Both the position numbers and the translations under genes were made by a program. The notes beneath the pieces are model-generated. The model saw only the letters and a program-made list of their open reading frames with translations, searched no databases and was not told the DNA's origin. Of a stretch of DNA of 64,000 bases, positions 43,500 to 52,372 are shown in pieces. How positions within the stretch are numbered: position 1 is the stretch's first letter; each line of letters starts with the position of its first letter. Origin of the DNA: Saccharopolyspora hirsuta (GTDB taxonomy: Bacteria > Actinomycetota > Actinomycetes > Mycobacteriales > Pseudonocardiaceae); assembly GCF_008630535.1 (NCBI RefSeq), contig NZ_VWPH01000005.1, positions 372,001 to 436,000 on the forward strand, read 5' to 3'.

Positions 43500-44531
43500 T
43501 TGGTTCGGCAACCGATCCCGGTCATCATCGTCGCCGGGTTCCTCGGCTCCGGGAAGACGAGTCTGCTCAACCACCTGCTGCGCAACCCGCAGGGCGCGCG
43601 GATCGGGGTGGTGGTCAACGACTTCGGGCAGATCAACATCGACGCGCTGAGCGTGGCCGGGCAGGTCGACTCGACCGTCTCGCTGGGCAACGGGTGCCTG
43701 TGCTGCGCGGTGGACGCCAGCGGGCTGGACGACCTGCTGGCCCGGTTGGCGCGCCCGAGCAGCGACATCGACGTGATCGTGATCGAGGCCAGTGGGCTGG
43801 CCGATCCGCGCGGCATGGTCCGGCTGCTGCTCAACAGCACCAACCCGCGGCTCGGCTACGGCGGGCTGGTCGAGGTGGTCGACGCCGCCGAGTTCGACCG
43901 CACCCGGCAGCGCCACCCCGAGCTCGACCAGCACCTGCGCTTCGCCGACCTGGTGCTGCTGAACAAGACCGACCGGGTCGCCGAGGCCGACCGCGACCGG
44001 CTGCTGGCGCTGGTGCGCGAGCTCGCCGACGGCAAGCCCGTGCTGCCCACCGCGCACGGCCGGGTCGACCCGTCGCTGCTGTTCGACCGGGAATCGGTGC
44101 GGCAGCGGCGGGAGACCGCCCGGCAGCTGTCCTTCGACGACCTGCTCGCCGACTCCCACCACGACGACTGCCACGAACACCTGCACGCCGCGTACCAGAG
44201 CGTGTCCTTCACCGCGGACGAACCGGTCGACCCGCGGGCGCTGATGCGGTTCCTGGACGCCCGACCGGCCGGGGTGTACCGGATGAAGGGCCAGGTGCAC
44301 TTCGGGGTGCCCGGCCACGAGCAGAAGTTCACCCTGCACACCGTCGGCGACTTCCTGCGCTTCCACCGCTCCCGCTGGGCCCGCGGCGAACCGCGCCGCA
44401 CCCAGCTCGTGGTGATCGGTTCCGGCCTCGACGGCGACCGGGTGCGCGACGACCTCGAAGCCTGCCTGGGCGAGCCCGACGCCGCCGACGAGCACAGCAT
44501 GCTCGACGTGCTCAAGTACACCCGCTCCTGA
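43500..44531 (+). CDS. COG0523 (CobW/YeiR-like) GTP-dependent metal chaperone
   Basis: The 343-residue G3E GTPase has Walker A GFLGSGKT (13-20), the metal-binding GNGCLCCAV (Cys66, Cys68, Cys69), IEASGLADP, and base-specificity LNKTD. A His/Cys-rich insertion SHHDDCHEHLH lies near residue 220 and the CobW C-terminal domain follows. Such proteins load zinc or cobalt into client enzymes. TTG 43500 is chosen because GGAGG precedes it by about eight bases. RNase Z just upstream is a zinc enzyme, a possible but unproven client. Confidence 0.9.
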   Translation: MVRQPIPVIIVAGFLGSGKTSLLNHLLRNPQGARIGVVVNDFGQINIDALSVAGQVDSTVSLGNGCLCCAVDASGLDDLLARLARPSSDIDVIVIEASGLADPRGMVRLLLNSTNPRLGYGGLVEVVDAAEFDRTRQRHPELDQHLRFADLVLLNKTDRVAEADRDRLLALVRELADGKPVLPTAHGRVDPSLLFDRESVRQRRETARQLSFDDLLADSHHDDCHEHLHAAYQSVSFTADEPVDPRALMRFLDARPAGVYRMKGQVHFGVPGHEQKFTLHTVGDFLRFHRSRWARGEPRRTQLVVIGSGLDGDRVRDDLEACLGEPDAADEHSMLDVLKYTRS

Positions 44532-44603
44532 GCGGCTGCCGAGCGCGGGCGACCGTCGTACGGTGGCGCCGACCGGTGTTCCGCGCGGCGAGGGGCGTGC
44601 CCG

Positions 44604-45116
44604 ATGACCAGTGCTGATGTGCTCGTGGATGCGTTCGGCCGGATCCGGGAGGTGGTGCACGACGCCGTCGCCGGGCTGGACCCCGACCAGCTGGCGGTCC
44701 GCCTCGACCCGGCGGCGAACTCGATCGGCTGGCTGGTCTGGCACCTGACCCGGGTCCAGGACGACCACGTCTCCGACGTGGCCGAGGTCGAGCAGGTGTG
44801 GACCGCGCAGGGCTGGGCGGACCGCTTCGGGCTGCCGTTCGGGGTCGAGGACATCGGCTACGGCCACGACCCGGACGACGTGGCGGCGGTGCGCGTCGAG
44901 TCCGGCGAGCTGCTCACCGGCTACTACGACGCCGTGCACGCCCAGACCCTCGACTTCGTGCGGGGCGTGACCGACGAGGACCTGGCCGAGGTCGTCGACG
45001 CCGCGTGGCAGCCGCCGGTCACGCTGGGCGTGCGGCTGGTGAGCGTGGTCGCCGACGACCTGCAGCACGCCGGGCAGGCGGCGTTCGTGCGCGGGATCGT
45101 GGAGCGCGCCGGTTAG
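44604..45116 (+). CDS. DinB/DUF664-family protein (mycothiol-transferase-like)
   Basis: The 170-residue four-helix protein has the family's metal-binding histidine in SIGWLVWHLTRVQDDHVSD, and a late VADDLQHAGQAAFVRG helix with the third histidine. Actinobacterial DinB proteins of this group include mycothiol-dependent transferases that detoxify electrophiles. The exact substrate is unknown. It is followed by the DUF1992 gene after 19 bases. Confidence 0.87.
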   Translation: MTSADVLVDAFGRIREVVHDAVAGLDPDQLAVRLDPAANSIGWLVWHLTRVQDDHVSDVAEVEQVWTAQGWADRFGLPFGVEDIGYGHDPDDVAAVRVESGELLTGYYDAVHAQTLDFVRGVTDEDLAEVVDAAWQPPVTLGVRLVSVVADDLQHAGQAAFVRGIVERAG

Positions 45117-45135
45117 CTGGTGGACAATCGGGACC

Positions 45136-45621
45136 ATGACCGAGCGGAAGCCACCCGGCACCACGTTCGAATCGTGGGTGGACCGGCAGATCCGGACGGC
45201 TCAGGAGCGCGGCGACTTCGACGACCTGCCCGGCGCGGGCAAGCCGCTGCCCGGGGCGGGGCAGCCCGTCGAGGAGCAGTGGTGGCTCAAGGACTACCTC
45301 CGCCGCGAGGGCCTGTCCGGCGAGGCGCTGCTGCCGACGGCGCTGCGGCTGCGCAAGGAGGTCGAGCGGCTGCCGGAGACCGTGCGCGATCTGCCCACCG
45401 AGCAGTCCGTGCGCGAGGTCGCCGGTGAGCTGAACCGCCGGATCGTGGAGCACATGCGCGCGCCCAGCGGCCCGCAGGTGGCCATCGGGCTGGTCGACGT
45501 CGACGAGCTCGTCGACGGCTGGCGCTCCGCGCGGCAGCGCGCGGTGCCGCCGCCCGACCCCGCACCGGAACCCGCGCCGGAGACCCGGAAGACCCGCTGG
45601 TGGCACCGTTTTCGGCGGTGA
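45136..45621 (+). CDS. DUF1992 (DnaJ-C28 homology domain) protein
   Basis: The 161-residue protein carries ESWVDRQIRTAQERGDFDDL followed by PGAGKPLPGAG and WWLKDYLRREGLS. This is the DUF1992 domain, found alone in bacteria and in human DNAJC28. The C-terminal 30 residues are Pro-rich and end in a basic WWHRFRR. Function is not established. It is probably co-transcribed with the DinB gene. Confidence 0.9.
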   Translation: MTERKPPGTTFESWVDRQIRTAQERGDFDDLPGAGKPLPGAGQPVEEQWWLKDYLRREGLSGEALLPTALRLRKEVERLPETVRDLPTEQSVREVAGELNRRIVEHMRAPSGPQVAIGLVDVDELVDGWRSARQRAVPPPDPAPEPAPETRKTRWWHRFRR

Positions 45622-45680
45622 CCCGTCTCACCTGATGAGCGGCTTTGACGCCGTTGCGGCGGCGGTGCTTTGATCCGTCC

Positions 45681-45761
45681 ATGGCACTGGGACCGCTGCT
45701 GGTGCAGCGCGCGCACATCGACCTGCTGTGGGTCGCGTCCGCGGCGTGTCCGCGCGGTTGA
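45681..45761 (+). CDS. Leader peptide of the R-x-H-[VI]-D-L-L type
   Basis: A 26-codon frame from ATG 45681 to TGA 45759 encodes a peptide with QRAHIDLLWVASAACPRG at its end. This closely fits the actinobacterial putative leader-peptide consensus RRHVDLLRVASALC, typically found before sulfur-related or regulatory genes. The cysteine codon lies four codons before the stop. The winged-helix gene begins 62 bases later, so translation of this peptide could control it. Confidence 0.65.
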   Translation: MALGPLLVQRAHIDLLWVASAACPRG

Positions 45762-45823
45762 GCACTCCCGCGCACCACCATTTCCCCGGACCCGCACCGC
45801 GATGTGAGACGGAGATTCGTGCC

Positions 45824-46351
45824 ATGACATCGGAAGCCGCTCGGCCGCTCGCGGCGAACTCGTTCGAGACCCGCCCGCTGCAGGACGGCGCGGTGGTCGA
45901 GGTGACCGCCCGGTTCATCGTCACCCGCCAGGACCTGGCCGCCCTGGAGCGGGTCTTCACCCCGCCGCCCGAGGCCATCCCCCAGCAGTCCGCGGCGGAG
46001 GTTCCCCGGCTGCGGTCGCTGCCCGCACCGGCGGAGCCGGTGGAACCGCAGCTGCGGATCCTGGTGGCGCCGCGGCGCGTCCTGCGCGCCGACGGCACCC
46101 CCGTGGAGCTGACCCGCCTGGAGTTCGACCTGCTGCTGTACCTGTGCGAGAACCCCGCCCGGGTGCACCGGCGCAGCGCGCTGCTCAACGCGGTGTGGGA
46201 GTTCAACAGCACCCCCAGCACCCGCACCGTGGACGTGCACATCCGCCGGATCCGCAGCAAGCTCGGCGCCGACCTGGACCTGATCACCACGGTGCGCGGC
46301 GTCGGCTACCGGATGGACCGGCCCGCCGACGTGCACATCGTCCGGGACTGA
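45824..46351 (+). CDS. Winged-helix (OmpR C-terminal type) regulator without receiver domain
   Basis: The 175-residue protein has an unassigned N-terminal ~80 residues. A trans_reg_C winged helix follows: LRILVAPRRVLRADG, VELTRLEFDLLLYLCENPARV, VWEFNSTPSTRTVDVHIRRI, GVGYRM. It lacks the phosphorylatable receiver of a true response regulator. It is preceded by a sulfur-type leader peptide and lies about 0.3 kb from the end of the organosulfur operon, so a role in sulfur control is plausible. Confidence 0.85.
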   Translation: MTSEAARPLAANSFETRPLQDGAVVEVTARFIVTRQDLAALERVFTPPPEAIPQQSAAEVPRLRSLPAPAEPVEPQLRILVAPRRVLRADGTPVELTRLEFDLLLYLCENPARVHRRSALLNAVWEFNSTPSTRTVDVHIRRIRSKLGADLDLITTVRGVGYRMDRPADVHIVRD

Positions 46352-46392
46352 CCGGGGGGCTTGGCACCGCGCCCGCCGGGTAGCCCAGGGGC

Positions 46393-46671
46393 ATGCCGAA
46401 ACGCAGTCGCGAGGAGTACGAGCGGGGGCTGCCCGGCTACCACGACCCGATGGCCGGGGTCGGCGGGGCGCCCTACGCGCGCAGCGCGCTGACCCTGCGG
46501 TTGTGGCTGGCCGGGTTCGGCCTGGTGTTCTGCGCGGGCGCGGCGGTGCTGCTGTTCCTGGAGCTGCCGGAGCTGGCCTGGTTCGCCTGGGTGCTCGTGG
46601 TGCTGGCGGTGATCGCCGCCGTGGACCTCGCCTGGGTCGCGCACCGCAAGCGGCGCGGCGAGCCCGGCTGA
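46393..46671 (+). CDS. DUF6343 small membrane protein
   Basis: The 92-residue protein matches DUF6343: a polar N-terminus with YARSALTLRLWLAGFGLVF, a second helix (WFAWVLVVLAVIAAVDLAWV), and a short basic tail. Two transmembrane segments lie at about 36-56 and 62-82. Function is unknown. It converges on the ABC ATPase gene with a six-base gap. Confidence 0.85.
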   Translation: MPKRSREEYERGLPGYHDPMAGVGGAPYARSALTLRLWLAGFGLVFCAGAAVLLFLELPELAWFAWVLVVLAVIAAVDLAWVAHRKRRGEPG

Positions 46672-46677
46672 GCGCGG

Positions 46678-48252
46678 TCACACCTCCACCGGGTTCCGGG
46701 CACCGGGCACCGCGGCGAGCAGGCCGCGGGTGTAGTCCGCCGCCGGGTCGCGCAGGACCTGCCGGGGCGGCCCCTGCTCGACCACCCGGCCGCCGCGCAG
46801 GACCGCCACCCGGTGGGTGAGGTTGTCGGCCACCGCCAGGTCGTGGGTGATGAACAGGCAGGCGAAGCCCAGCTCGGCCTGCAGCTGCCGCAGCAGGTCC
46901 AGCACCGCCGCCTGGACCGAGACGTCCAGCGCGCTGGTCGGCTCGTCGGCGATCAGCAGCTGCGGCTCCAGGGCCAGCGCCCGGGCCAGGCCGACCCGCT
47001 GGCGCTGGCCGCCGGAGAGCTCGTGCGGTCGGCGGTCGGCCACCGCGCTCGGCAGCTGCACCGCGTCGAGGAGGTCGGCCACCCGGCGTCCGACCTCCGG
47101 CCCCGTCGCGGCGCGGTGCACGAGCAGCGGCTCACCGATGCAGTCCCGCACCGTCCACCGCGGGTCCAGCGACGCCGCCGCGCCTTGGAAGACGAAGCCG
47201 ATGCGGCGGCGCAGCTGTCGGCGCTGGGCCGCTGACAGCGACGACGGGTCGGTGCCGAGCACCGACACCGAACCCGAGCGCGGCACGAGCAGCCCGGCCG
47301 CCACGCGGCCCAGCGTCGACTTGCCAGAGCCGGACTCCCCGACCAGGCCGAGCACCTCGCCCGCGCCGACCCGCAGGCTCACCCCGTCCACGGCGCGGAA
47401 ACCGCCGTAGTCGACCACCACGTCGGTCAGCTCCAGCCCCGTCCGGTCGGCTTCGGCGGCCGGGGCCGGTTCCCCGCCGAACCGCGGGACTGCGGCCAGC
47501 AGCTGCCGGGTGTAGTCGTGGGCGGGCCGGGTGAACAGCTCGCCGACCGGCGCGGTCTCCACGACCTGCCCGCGGCGCAGCACCACCACCCGGTCGGCGA
47601 TCTCCGCGACCACGCCCATGTTGTGCGTGATCAGCACGATCGACGTGCCGCGCTCGTCGCGGAGTCGGCGCAGCAGCGCCAGGATCTCCGCCTGCACGGT
47701 CACGTCCAGCGCGGTGGTCGGCTCGTCGGCGATCAGCACCTTCGGGTCGTTGGCCAGCGCCATCGCGATGACCACGCGCTGCTGCTGGCCGCCGGAGAGC
47801 TGGTGCGGGTACTGCCGCATGCGCCGCCGCGGTTCCGGGATGCCCACCGCGGCGAGCAGCTCGACCGCCTCGGCCCGCGCCTGCTTCCGGCTGAGCTCGC
47901 GGTGCGCCCGGAGCACCTCCACCAGCTGCCAGCCGATGCTGAACACCGGGTTCAGCGCCGCCGACGGTTCCTGGAAGACCATCGCGACGCCGGTGCCGCG
48001 CACCTGCTGCCAGCGCTGCGGATCCGCCCCCAGCAGCTCCCGCCCGTCCAGCCGGATGCTGCCGGAGACCGCCGCCGAGGGCGGCAGCAGGCCCAGCGCG
48101 GCGCGGGCGCTGACCGACTTGCCCGAGCCGGATTCGCCGACCACCGCGACGATCTCCCCGGGCGCCACCTCGAAGCTCACGTCCCGCACGACCGGCCCGG
48201 CGGCGAAGCCGACCGTCAGCCCGTCGAACGCCAGCACCGAACTCGCTGCCAT
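46678..48252 (-). CDS. Double ATPase (DppD-DppF fusion) of a peptide-type ABC importer
   Basis: The 524-residue protein contains two complete ABC domains. The first has GESGSGKSV (about 38-46) with LSGGQQQRVVIAMAL; the second has GESGSGKST (about 310-318) with LSGGQRQRVGLARAL. Both carry DEPT Walker B motifs and the Opp/Dpp-type C-terminal extension (ELFTRPAHDYTRQLLAAVP). It energises the two permeases at 50592-52354. It is the last gene of the ROK/SBP/permease/sulfatase operon, 36 bases after the sulfatase stop. Confidence 0.94.
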   Translation of the reverse strand: MAASSVLAFDGLTVGFAAGPVVRDVSFEVAPGEIVAVVGESGSGKSVSARAALGLLPPSAAVSGSIRLDGRELLGADPQRWQQVRGTGVAMVFQEPSAALNPVFSIGWQLVEVLRAHRELSRKQARAEAVELLAAVGIPEPRRRMRQYPHQLSGGQQQRVVIAMALANDPKVLIADEPTTALDVTVQAEILALLRRLRDERGTSIVLITHNMGVVAEIADRVVVLRRGQVVETAPVGELFTRPAHDYTRQLLAAVPRFGGEPAPAAEADRTGLELTDVVVDYGGFRAVDGVSLRVGAGEVLGLVGESGSGKSTLGRVAAGLLVPRSGSVSVLGTDPSSLSAAQRRQLRRRIGFVFQGAAASLDPRWTVRDCIGEPLLVHRAATGPEVGRRVADLLDAVQLPSAVADRRPHELSGGQRQRVGLARALALEPQLLIADEPTSALDVSVQAAVLDLLRQLQAELGFACLFITHDLAVADNLTHRVAVLRGGRVVEQGPPRQVLRDPAADYTRGLLAAVPGARNPVEV

Positions 48253-48288
48253 GCCGATCTCCTCACACTCGTTGCGCGGAAAGGTGTT

Positions 48289-50595
48289 TCACTCGTAGCA
48301 GCGCTGCGCCTCGGCCCAGAGCTCGGCGACCTGCTGCGGGTCGTAGTCGGCCTGGCGACCCGGTTCGTAGCGGACCGAGGCGAGCTGGCCGGTGTAGGGG
48401 AAGCGGCCCTCCCGGCGGTGCAGCTCCCAGTCCACCGGGCCGCCGCGGTCCGAGCCGATGCTGATGCCAGTGAACGGCGCCATGCCCAGCAGCTGCGGCA
48501 CCGGGGCGAGTTCGGCGCGCTTCGCCCCGACCTCCAGCGCCAAGCGCCACCGGAACTCCGGCAGGGCTTCGGCCACCAGGCGGACGGACACCGCGCCGGT
48601 GCCGACCGGAACCGGGTCGCTGCGGTGGATCCGGCCGTAGGCGTTGTAGACCAGCTGCGCGGCGTCGCCGTCGACGTGGACCAGGTAGCCACCGCCCTGG
48701 TCGCCGTGGGCGAACAGCACGCCGCGGTCCCCGGCGGTGTGCCGGACGTCCGCGGTGGCGGTGAAGTCGCGGAACTGCACCAGCCTCGCCGACCGGTAGC
48801 GCTCCAGCGTCGGGGTGCCGGGGAACAGCGTCACCGGGCGCTGGAACCGCTCCTCGTCCGGCCTGCGCAGCCGGGCGGCGGGGCTGCCGTCGTTGAGCGG
48901 GAACACCCCGTTGCGCCAGGCCTCGCGCTCCCACGCCGCCGCGAGCTCGGCGAGCTTGCCGGGGTTGTCCGCGGCGACGTCGCGGGTTTCGGTCGGGTCG
49001 GTGTCCAGGTGGTAGAGCTCCCACTCGGCGTCGGTGAACTCGGTGCCGGGCCGGTGGCGGGTCACGATCTTCCAGCCGTCGGCGTAGTAGCCGCGGTTGC
49101 CGCCGGTCTCGGTGTACTGGCGGGTGTGCCGACTGGGCCGGTCCGGGCTGCGCAGCACGTCCACCGCGCTCACCCCGTCCAGCTCGGCCGCCGGAACGCC
49201 GTGGCGCCGGTCCAGGCTCGGCACCCCGGCCAGCTCCAGCAGGGTCGGCGCCACGTCGGTGACGTAGACGTACTGGTGCCGCAGGCCGGTCGCGCCCAGC
49301 CCGGCGGGCCAGTGCAGCAGGAACGCGGTGCGCACCCCTCCGGCGAAGGTGTCGAACTTGTACAGCCGGAACGGCGTGTTCGACGCCTGCGCCCAGCCGC
49401 TCGGGTAGTGCACCGTCGTCTGCGGCCCGCCGATCAGCTCCGGGTCGCGGGGCACGTCGCGCTCCCACTCGGCGGGTAGTCCGGGCACGTGCGCGAACTG
49501 GCTGAAGTAGCTGCGGGTGCCCTCCTCGCCGCCCTCGGCGGTGGCACCGTTGTCCGAGGTGAAGGCGATGATGGTGTTGTCCAGCTCGCCGTGCCGGGTC
49601 AACGCCGCCAGCAGCTTGCCGAGGCTCTGGTCGACGCTGTCCACCGCCGCGGCGTAGACCTCCATGTAGCGCGCGAACAGCTCCTGCTGCTCGGTGCTCA
49701 GCTCGTCCCACGGCGGGACGCTGCGGCCCGGTTCGCTGTTGCGCGGCGGCAGGGCGGTGCCCTCCGGGAACAGCCCGGCGGCGAGCTGGCGCTGGAAGCG
49801 CTGCTCGCGGATCGCGTCCCAGCCCGCCGCGTAGCGACCCCGGTACTTCGCCAGGTCCGGTTCCCGGGCCGCGATCGGGCCGTGCACCGCGTGGTGGGCG
49901 AAGTAGAGGAAGAACGGCTTGTCCGCGTCGTTGGCGCGCAGCGTGTCGATCATGCCGATGGCGCGGTCGGTGAGGTCGTCGGTCAGGAAGTAGCCCTCCG
50001 GCTGGTCGCCGACGTCGTAGGGGCTGTTGTCCCACACCAGCCGGTGCGGGTGGTGCAGGTTGGTCAGCCCCTCCAGGCTGCCGAAGTAGCGGTCGAAGCC
50101 GCGCTGCAGCGGCCAGGAGGACCGGTCGGCCGCGTCGTGGCTGAGCGCGTCGCGGGTCAGGTGCCACTTGCCGACCGCGAAGGTCGCGTAGCCCGCGGCG
50201 CGCAGCGATTCGGCCAGGGTCGGCGCGTTGTCGGGCAGTTCGAAGGCGTGCGCCGGGAACCCCGGATCGGAGTTGGCCGGGACCGCGAAGCCCGCCCGGT
50301 GCGGGTTGAGGCCGGTCAGCAGCGCGGCGCGGGAGGGCGAGCACAGCGGGGTGGTGTGGTAGTTGGTCAGCTGAACTCCCCCGGCGGCCAGCCGGTCCAG
50401 GTTCGGGGTGTCCACTTCGGACCCGTACGGGCCGGTGTCGCTGTAGCCGAGGTCGTCGACCACGATCAGCACGACGTTGGGCGCACCGCGCTCCGGGCGG
50501 GTCTCCGGCGGCCACCACGGCCGCGATCCGGCGAAGGTCCGACCGATCTCGCCGCCGAACCCCTCGTAGCCGCGGGCGTCGTCGGGAATGCTCAC
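48289..50595 (-). CDS. Type I sulfatase (arylsulfatase family)
   Basis: The 768-residue sulfatase has the metal-site aspartates VVDDLGYSDTG (Asp47/48) and the formylglycine signature LCSPSRAALLTG, in which Cys85 must be oxidised by a formylglycine-generating enzyme. Other metal-site and active-site segments are VGKWHL and SDNGA. The length and C-terminal beta domain resemble the Pseudomonas AtsA-like and long actinobacterial arylsulfatases. No signal peptide is seen, so it acts in the cytoplasm on imported sulfate esters. GTG 50595 overlaps the permease stop (GTGA), which embeds it in the importer operon. Confidence 0.93.
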   Translation of the reverse strand: MSIPDDARGYEGFGGEIGRTFAGSRPWWPPETRPERGAPNVVLIVVDDLGYSDTGPYGSEVDTPNLDRLAAGGVQLTNYHTTPLCSPSRAALLTGLNPHRAGFAVPANSDPGFPAHAFELPDNAPTLAESLRAAGYATFAVGKWHLTRDALSHDAADRSSWPLQRGFDRYFGSLEGLTNLHHPHRLVWDNSPYDVGDQPEGYFLTDDLTDRAIGMIDTLRANDADKPFFLYFAHHAVHGPIAAREPDLAKYRGRYAAGWDAIREQRFQRQLAAGLFPEGTALPPRNSEPGRSVPPWDELSTEQQELFARYMEVYAAAVDSVDQSLGKLLAALTRHGELDNTIIAFTSDNGATAEGGEEGTRSYFSQFAHVPGLPAEWERDVPRDPELIGGPQTTVHYPSGWAQASNTPFRLYKFDTFAGGVRTAFLLHWPAGLGATGLRHQYVYVTDVAPTLLELAGVPSLDRRHGVPAAELDGVSAVDVLRSPDRPSRHTRQYTETGGNRGYYADGWKIVTRHRPGTEFTDAEWELYHLDTDPTETRDVAADNPGKLAELAAAWEREAWRNGVFPLNDGSPAARLRRPDEERFQRPVTLFPGTPTLERYRSARLVQFRDFTATADVRHTAGDRGVLFAHGDQGGGYLVHVDGDAAQLVYNAYGRIHRSDPVPVGTGAVSVRLVAEALPEFRWRLALEVGAKRAELAPVPQLLGMAPFTGISIGSDRGGPVDWELHRREGRFPYTGQLASVRYEPGRQADYDPQQVAELWAEAQRCYE

Positions 50596-51398
50596 CAGGT
50601 CCTCTCCCCTGTTCTCGTGGCCGCGCTCGCGGCCTGTGCGATCAGCTGGAAGCCGAGCACCAGCGCGGCGATGACCAGCAGCGGTCCGACGGCGTAGGCC
50701 GGGTTGGCGTCCAGGTAGTTCAGCGAGCCGTTGAGGGTGCTGCCCAGCGACGGCTCCGGCGGGCGCACGCCCAGGCCGAGGAAGCTCATCGCGCCTTCCA
50801 GGAACACCGCGATCGACATCGACAGCGCGGTCTGCACGATCAGCGGCCCCACCGAGTTGGGCACCACGTGGGTGCGCAGGATCCGGCCGCGGCGGGCACC
50901 GATCACCTCCGCCGCCGTGACGAACTCCAGCTCGCGCACCCGCAGCACCTCGCTGCGCACCAGGCGGGCGAAGACCGGGATCTCCACCGCCACGACGACC
51001 GCGAAGATCGTGCTCAGCCCGGGACCGAGCACCGCGGTCAGGGCGATGGCCAGGATCAGGTTCGGGAACGCCAGCAGCACGTCCAGCGCCCGCTGCACCA
51101 CGACGTCGAGCACCCGGTGCGCGGTCGAGGCGACGCCGACCGCGATGCCGGTCAGCGCGCCCAGCGGCACGGCGGCGAAGCTGATCAGCAGGTCCACCCG
51201 GATGCCGTGCAGCACCCGGGAGAGCACGTCCCGGTTCAGCTCGTCGGTGCCGAACCAGTGCGCCGCGCTCGGCCCGAGCAGGTTCGCGCCCTCCACCTGC
51301 GTTTCCGGCGCGAAGGGCGCCAGCAGCGGCGCGGCCAGCCCGGCCGCGAAGACCACCCCGACCACGAGCGCGCCGACCAGTCCCCGGCGGGGGATCAT
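50592..51398 (-). CDS. ABC importer permease, DppC-like
   Basis: The 268-residue permease has about six helices. The N-terminal domain has LLGPSAAHWFGTDELNRDVLSRVLHG, the DppC/OppC signature, and the EAA loop reads VTAAEVIGARRGRILRTHVVPN. ATG 51398 lies inside the stop of the upstream permease gene (ATGA), showing translational coupling. It pairs with the DppB-like protein. Confidence 0.93.
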   Translation of the reverse strand: MIPRRGLVGALVVGVVFAAGLAAPLLAPFAPETQVEGANLLGPSAAHWFGTDELNRDVLSRVLHGIRVDLLISFAAVPLGALTGIAVGVASTAHRVLDVVVQRALDVLLAFPNLILAIALTAVLGPGLSTIFAVVVAVEIPVFARLVRSEVLRVRELEFVTAAEVIGARRGRILRTHVVPNSVGPLIVQTALSMSIAVFLEGAMSFLGLGVRPPEPSLGSTLNGSLNYLDANPAYAVGPLLVIAALVLGFQLIAQAASAATRTGERTW

Positions 51399-52354
51399 GA
51401 GGTCCCTCCGAGCCGGATGCGCGGATCCAGGTAGGCGTGCACCACGTCGGTCACCAGCTGGATGACCACGTAGACCGCGACGGACAGCACGAGCAGCACT
51501 TGCACCACCGGGTAGTCCCGGCGGTCGATGCCCTGCTCGACGAGCATCCCCAGGCCGGGCCAGGAGAACACCGCCTCCACCAGGACCGCGCCGCCCAGCA
51601 GGTTGCCGATCTGCAGGCCCAGCACGGTCACCGCGGCGGGCACGGCGTTGCGCAGCGCGTGCCGGAACACGATCCGGCAGCGCGGGATTCCAGCCGCCGC
51701 AGCGGTGGTCGCGTAGTCGCGGGCCAGTTCGCCGCGCAATGCTTCGGAGAAGAACCGGGTGAGCACCGCGGCCACCGGCAGGGCGAGGCAGCTGGCGGGC
51801 AGCACCAGGTACTGGGCGGTGATGCCGAGGCGGTCGGCGAGCCCGTCCGGGGGCACTCCCCCGGCTGGCAGCAGCCGGAACGCCACGCCGAACACCAGCA
51901 CCAGCAGCACGCCGGTGACGTACGGCGGCAGGGCGACGGCAGCGGTGGTGAAGCCGGTCAGCGCCCGGTCCACCCAGCGGCTGCGCGTGACCGCCCACAG
52001 TGGACCGAGCACGGCCGCGCACAGCACCGCCAGCACCAGCGCGGTAGTGGCCAGCACGACGGTGTTCGCCGCGCCGTCGGCGAGCAGGTCGCCGATCTCG
52101 CCGCCGATCAGGTAGGAACTGCCGAGGTCACCGGCGAGCAGGCCGCCCAGCCAGTGCAGGTACTGCAGGTGCAGCGGCTGGTCCAGGCCCAGCTCGCGGC
52201 GGATCGCGGCGACCGCCTCCGGCGTGGCGTCCGAACCCGCCAGGACCGCGGCCGGGTCACCGGGGATCAACCGGATCACCAGGAACACCAGCACCGAGGC
52301 CAGCAGCAGCACGAGCAGCGCCGACGGAACCCGGCGCAGCAGGTAGCCGGACAT
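51395..52354 (-). CDS. ABC importer permease, DppB-like
   Basis: The 319-residue permease shows LVFLVIRLIPGDPA at the N-terminus, RRELGLDQPLHLQYLHWLGG, and the EAA loop DYATTAAAAGIPRCRIVFRHALRN, all DppB/OppB landmarks. ATG 52354 is preferred, with AAGGGG six bases upstream; GTG 52360 is an alternative. It is 18 bases downstream of the binding-protein gene. Confidence 0.93.
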   Translation of the reverse strand: MSGYLLRRVPSALLVLLLASVLVFLVIRLIPGDPAAVLAGSDATPEAVAAIRRELGLDQPLHLQYLHWLGGLLAGDLGSSYLIGGEIGDLLADGAANTVVLATTALVLAVLCAAVLGPLWAVTRSRWVDRALTGFTTAAVALPPYVTGVLLVLVFGVAFRLLPAGGVPPDGLADRLGITAQYLVLPASCLALPVAAVLTRFFSEALRGELARDYATTAAAAGIPRCRIVFRHALRNAVPAAVTVLGLQIGNLLGGAVLVEAVFSWPGLGMLVEQGIDRRDYPVVQVLLVLSVAVYVVIQLVTDVVHAYLDPRIRLGGTS

Positions 52355-52372
52355 TGGCACCCCTTTCGCGGA

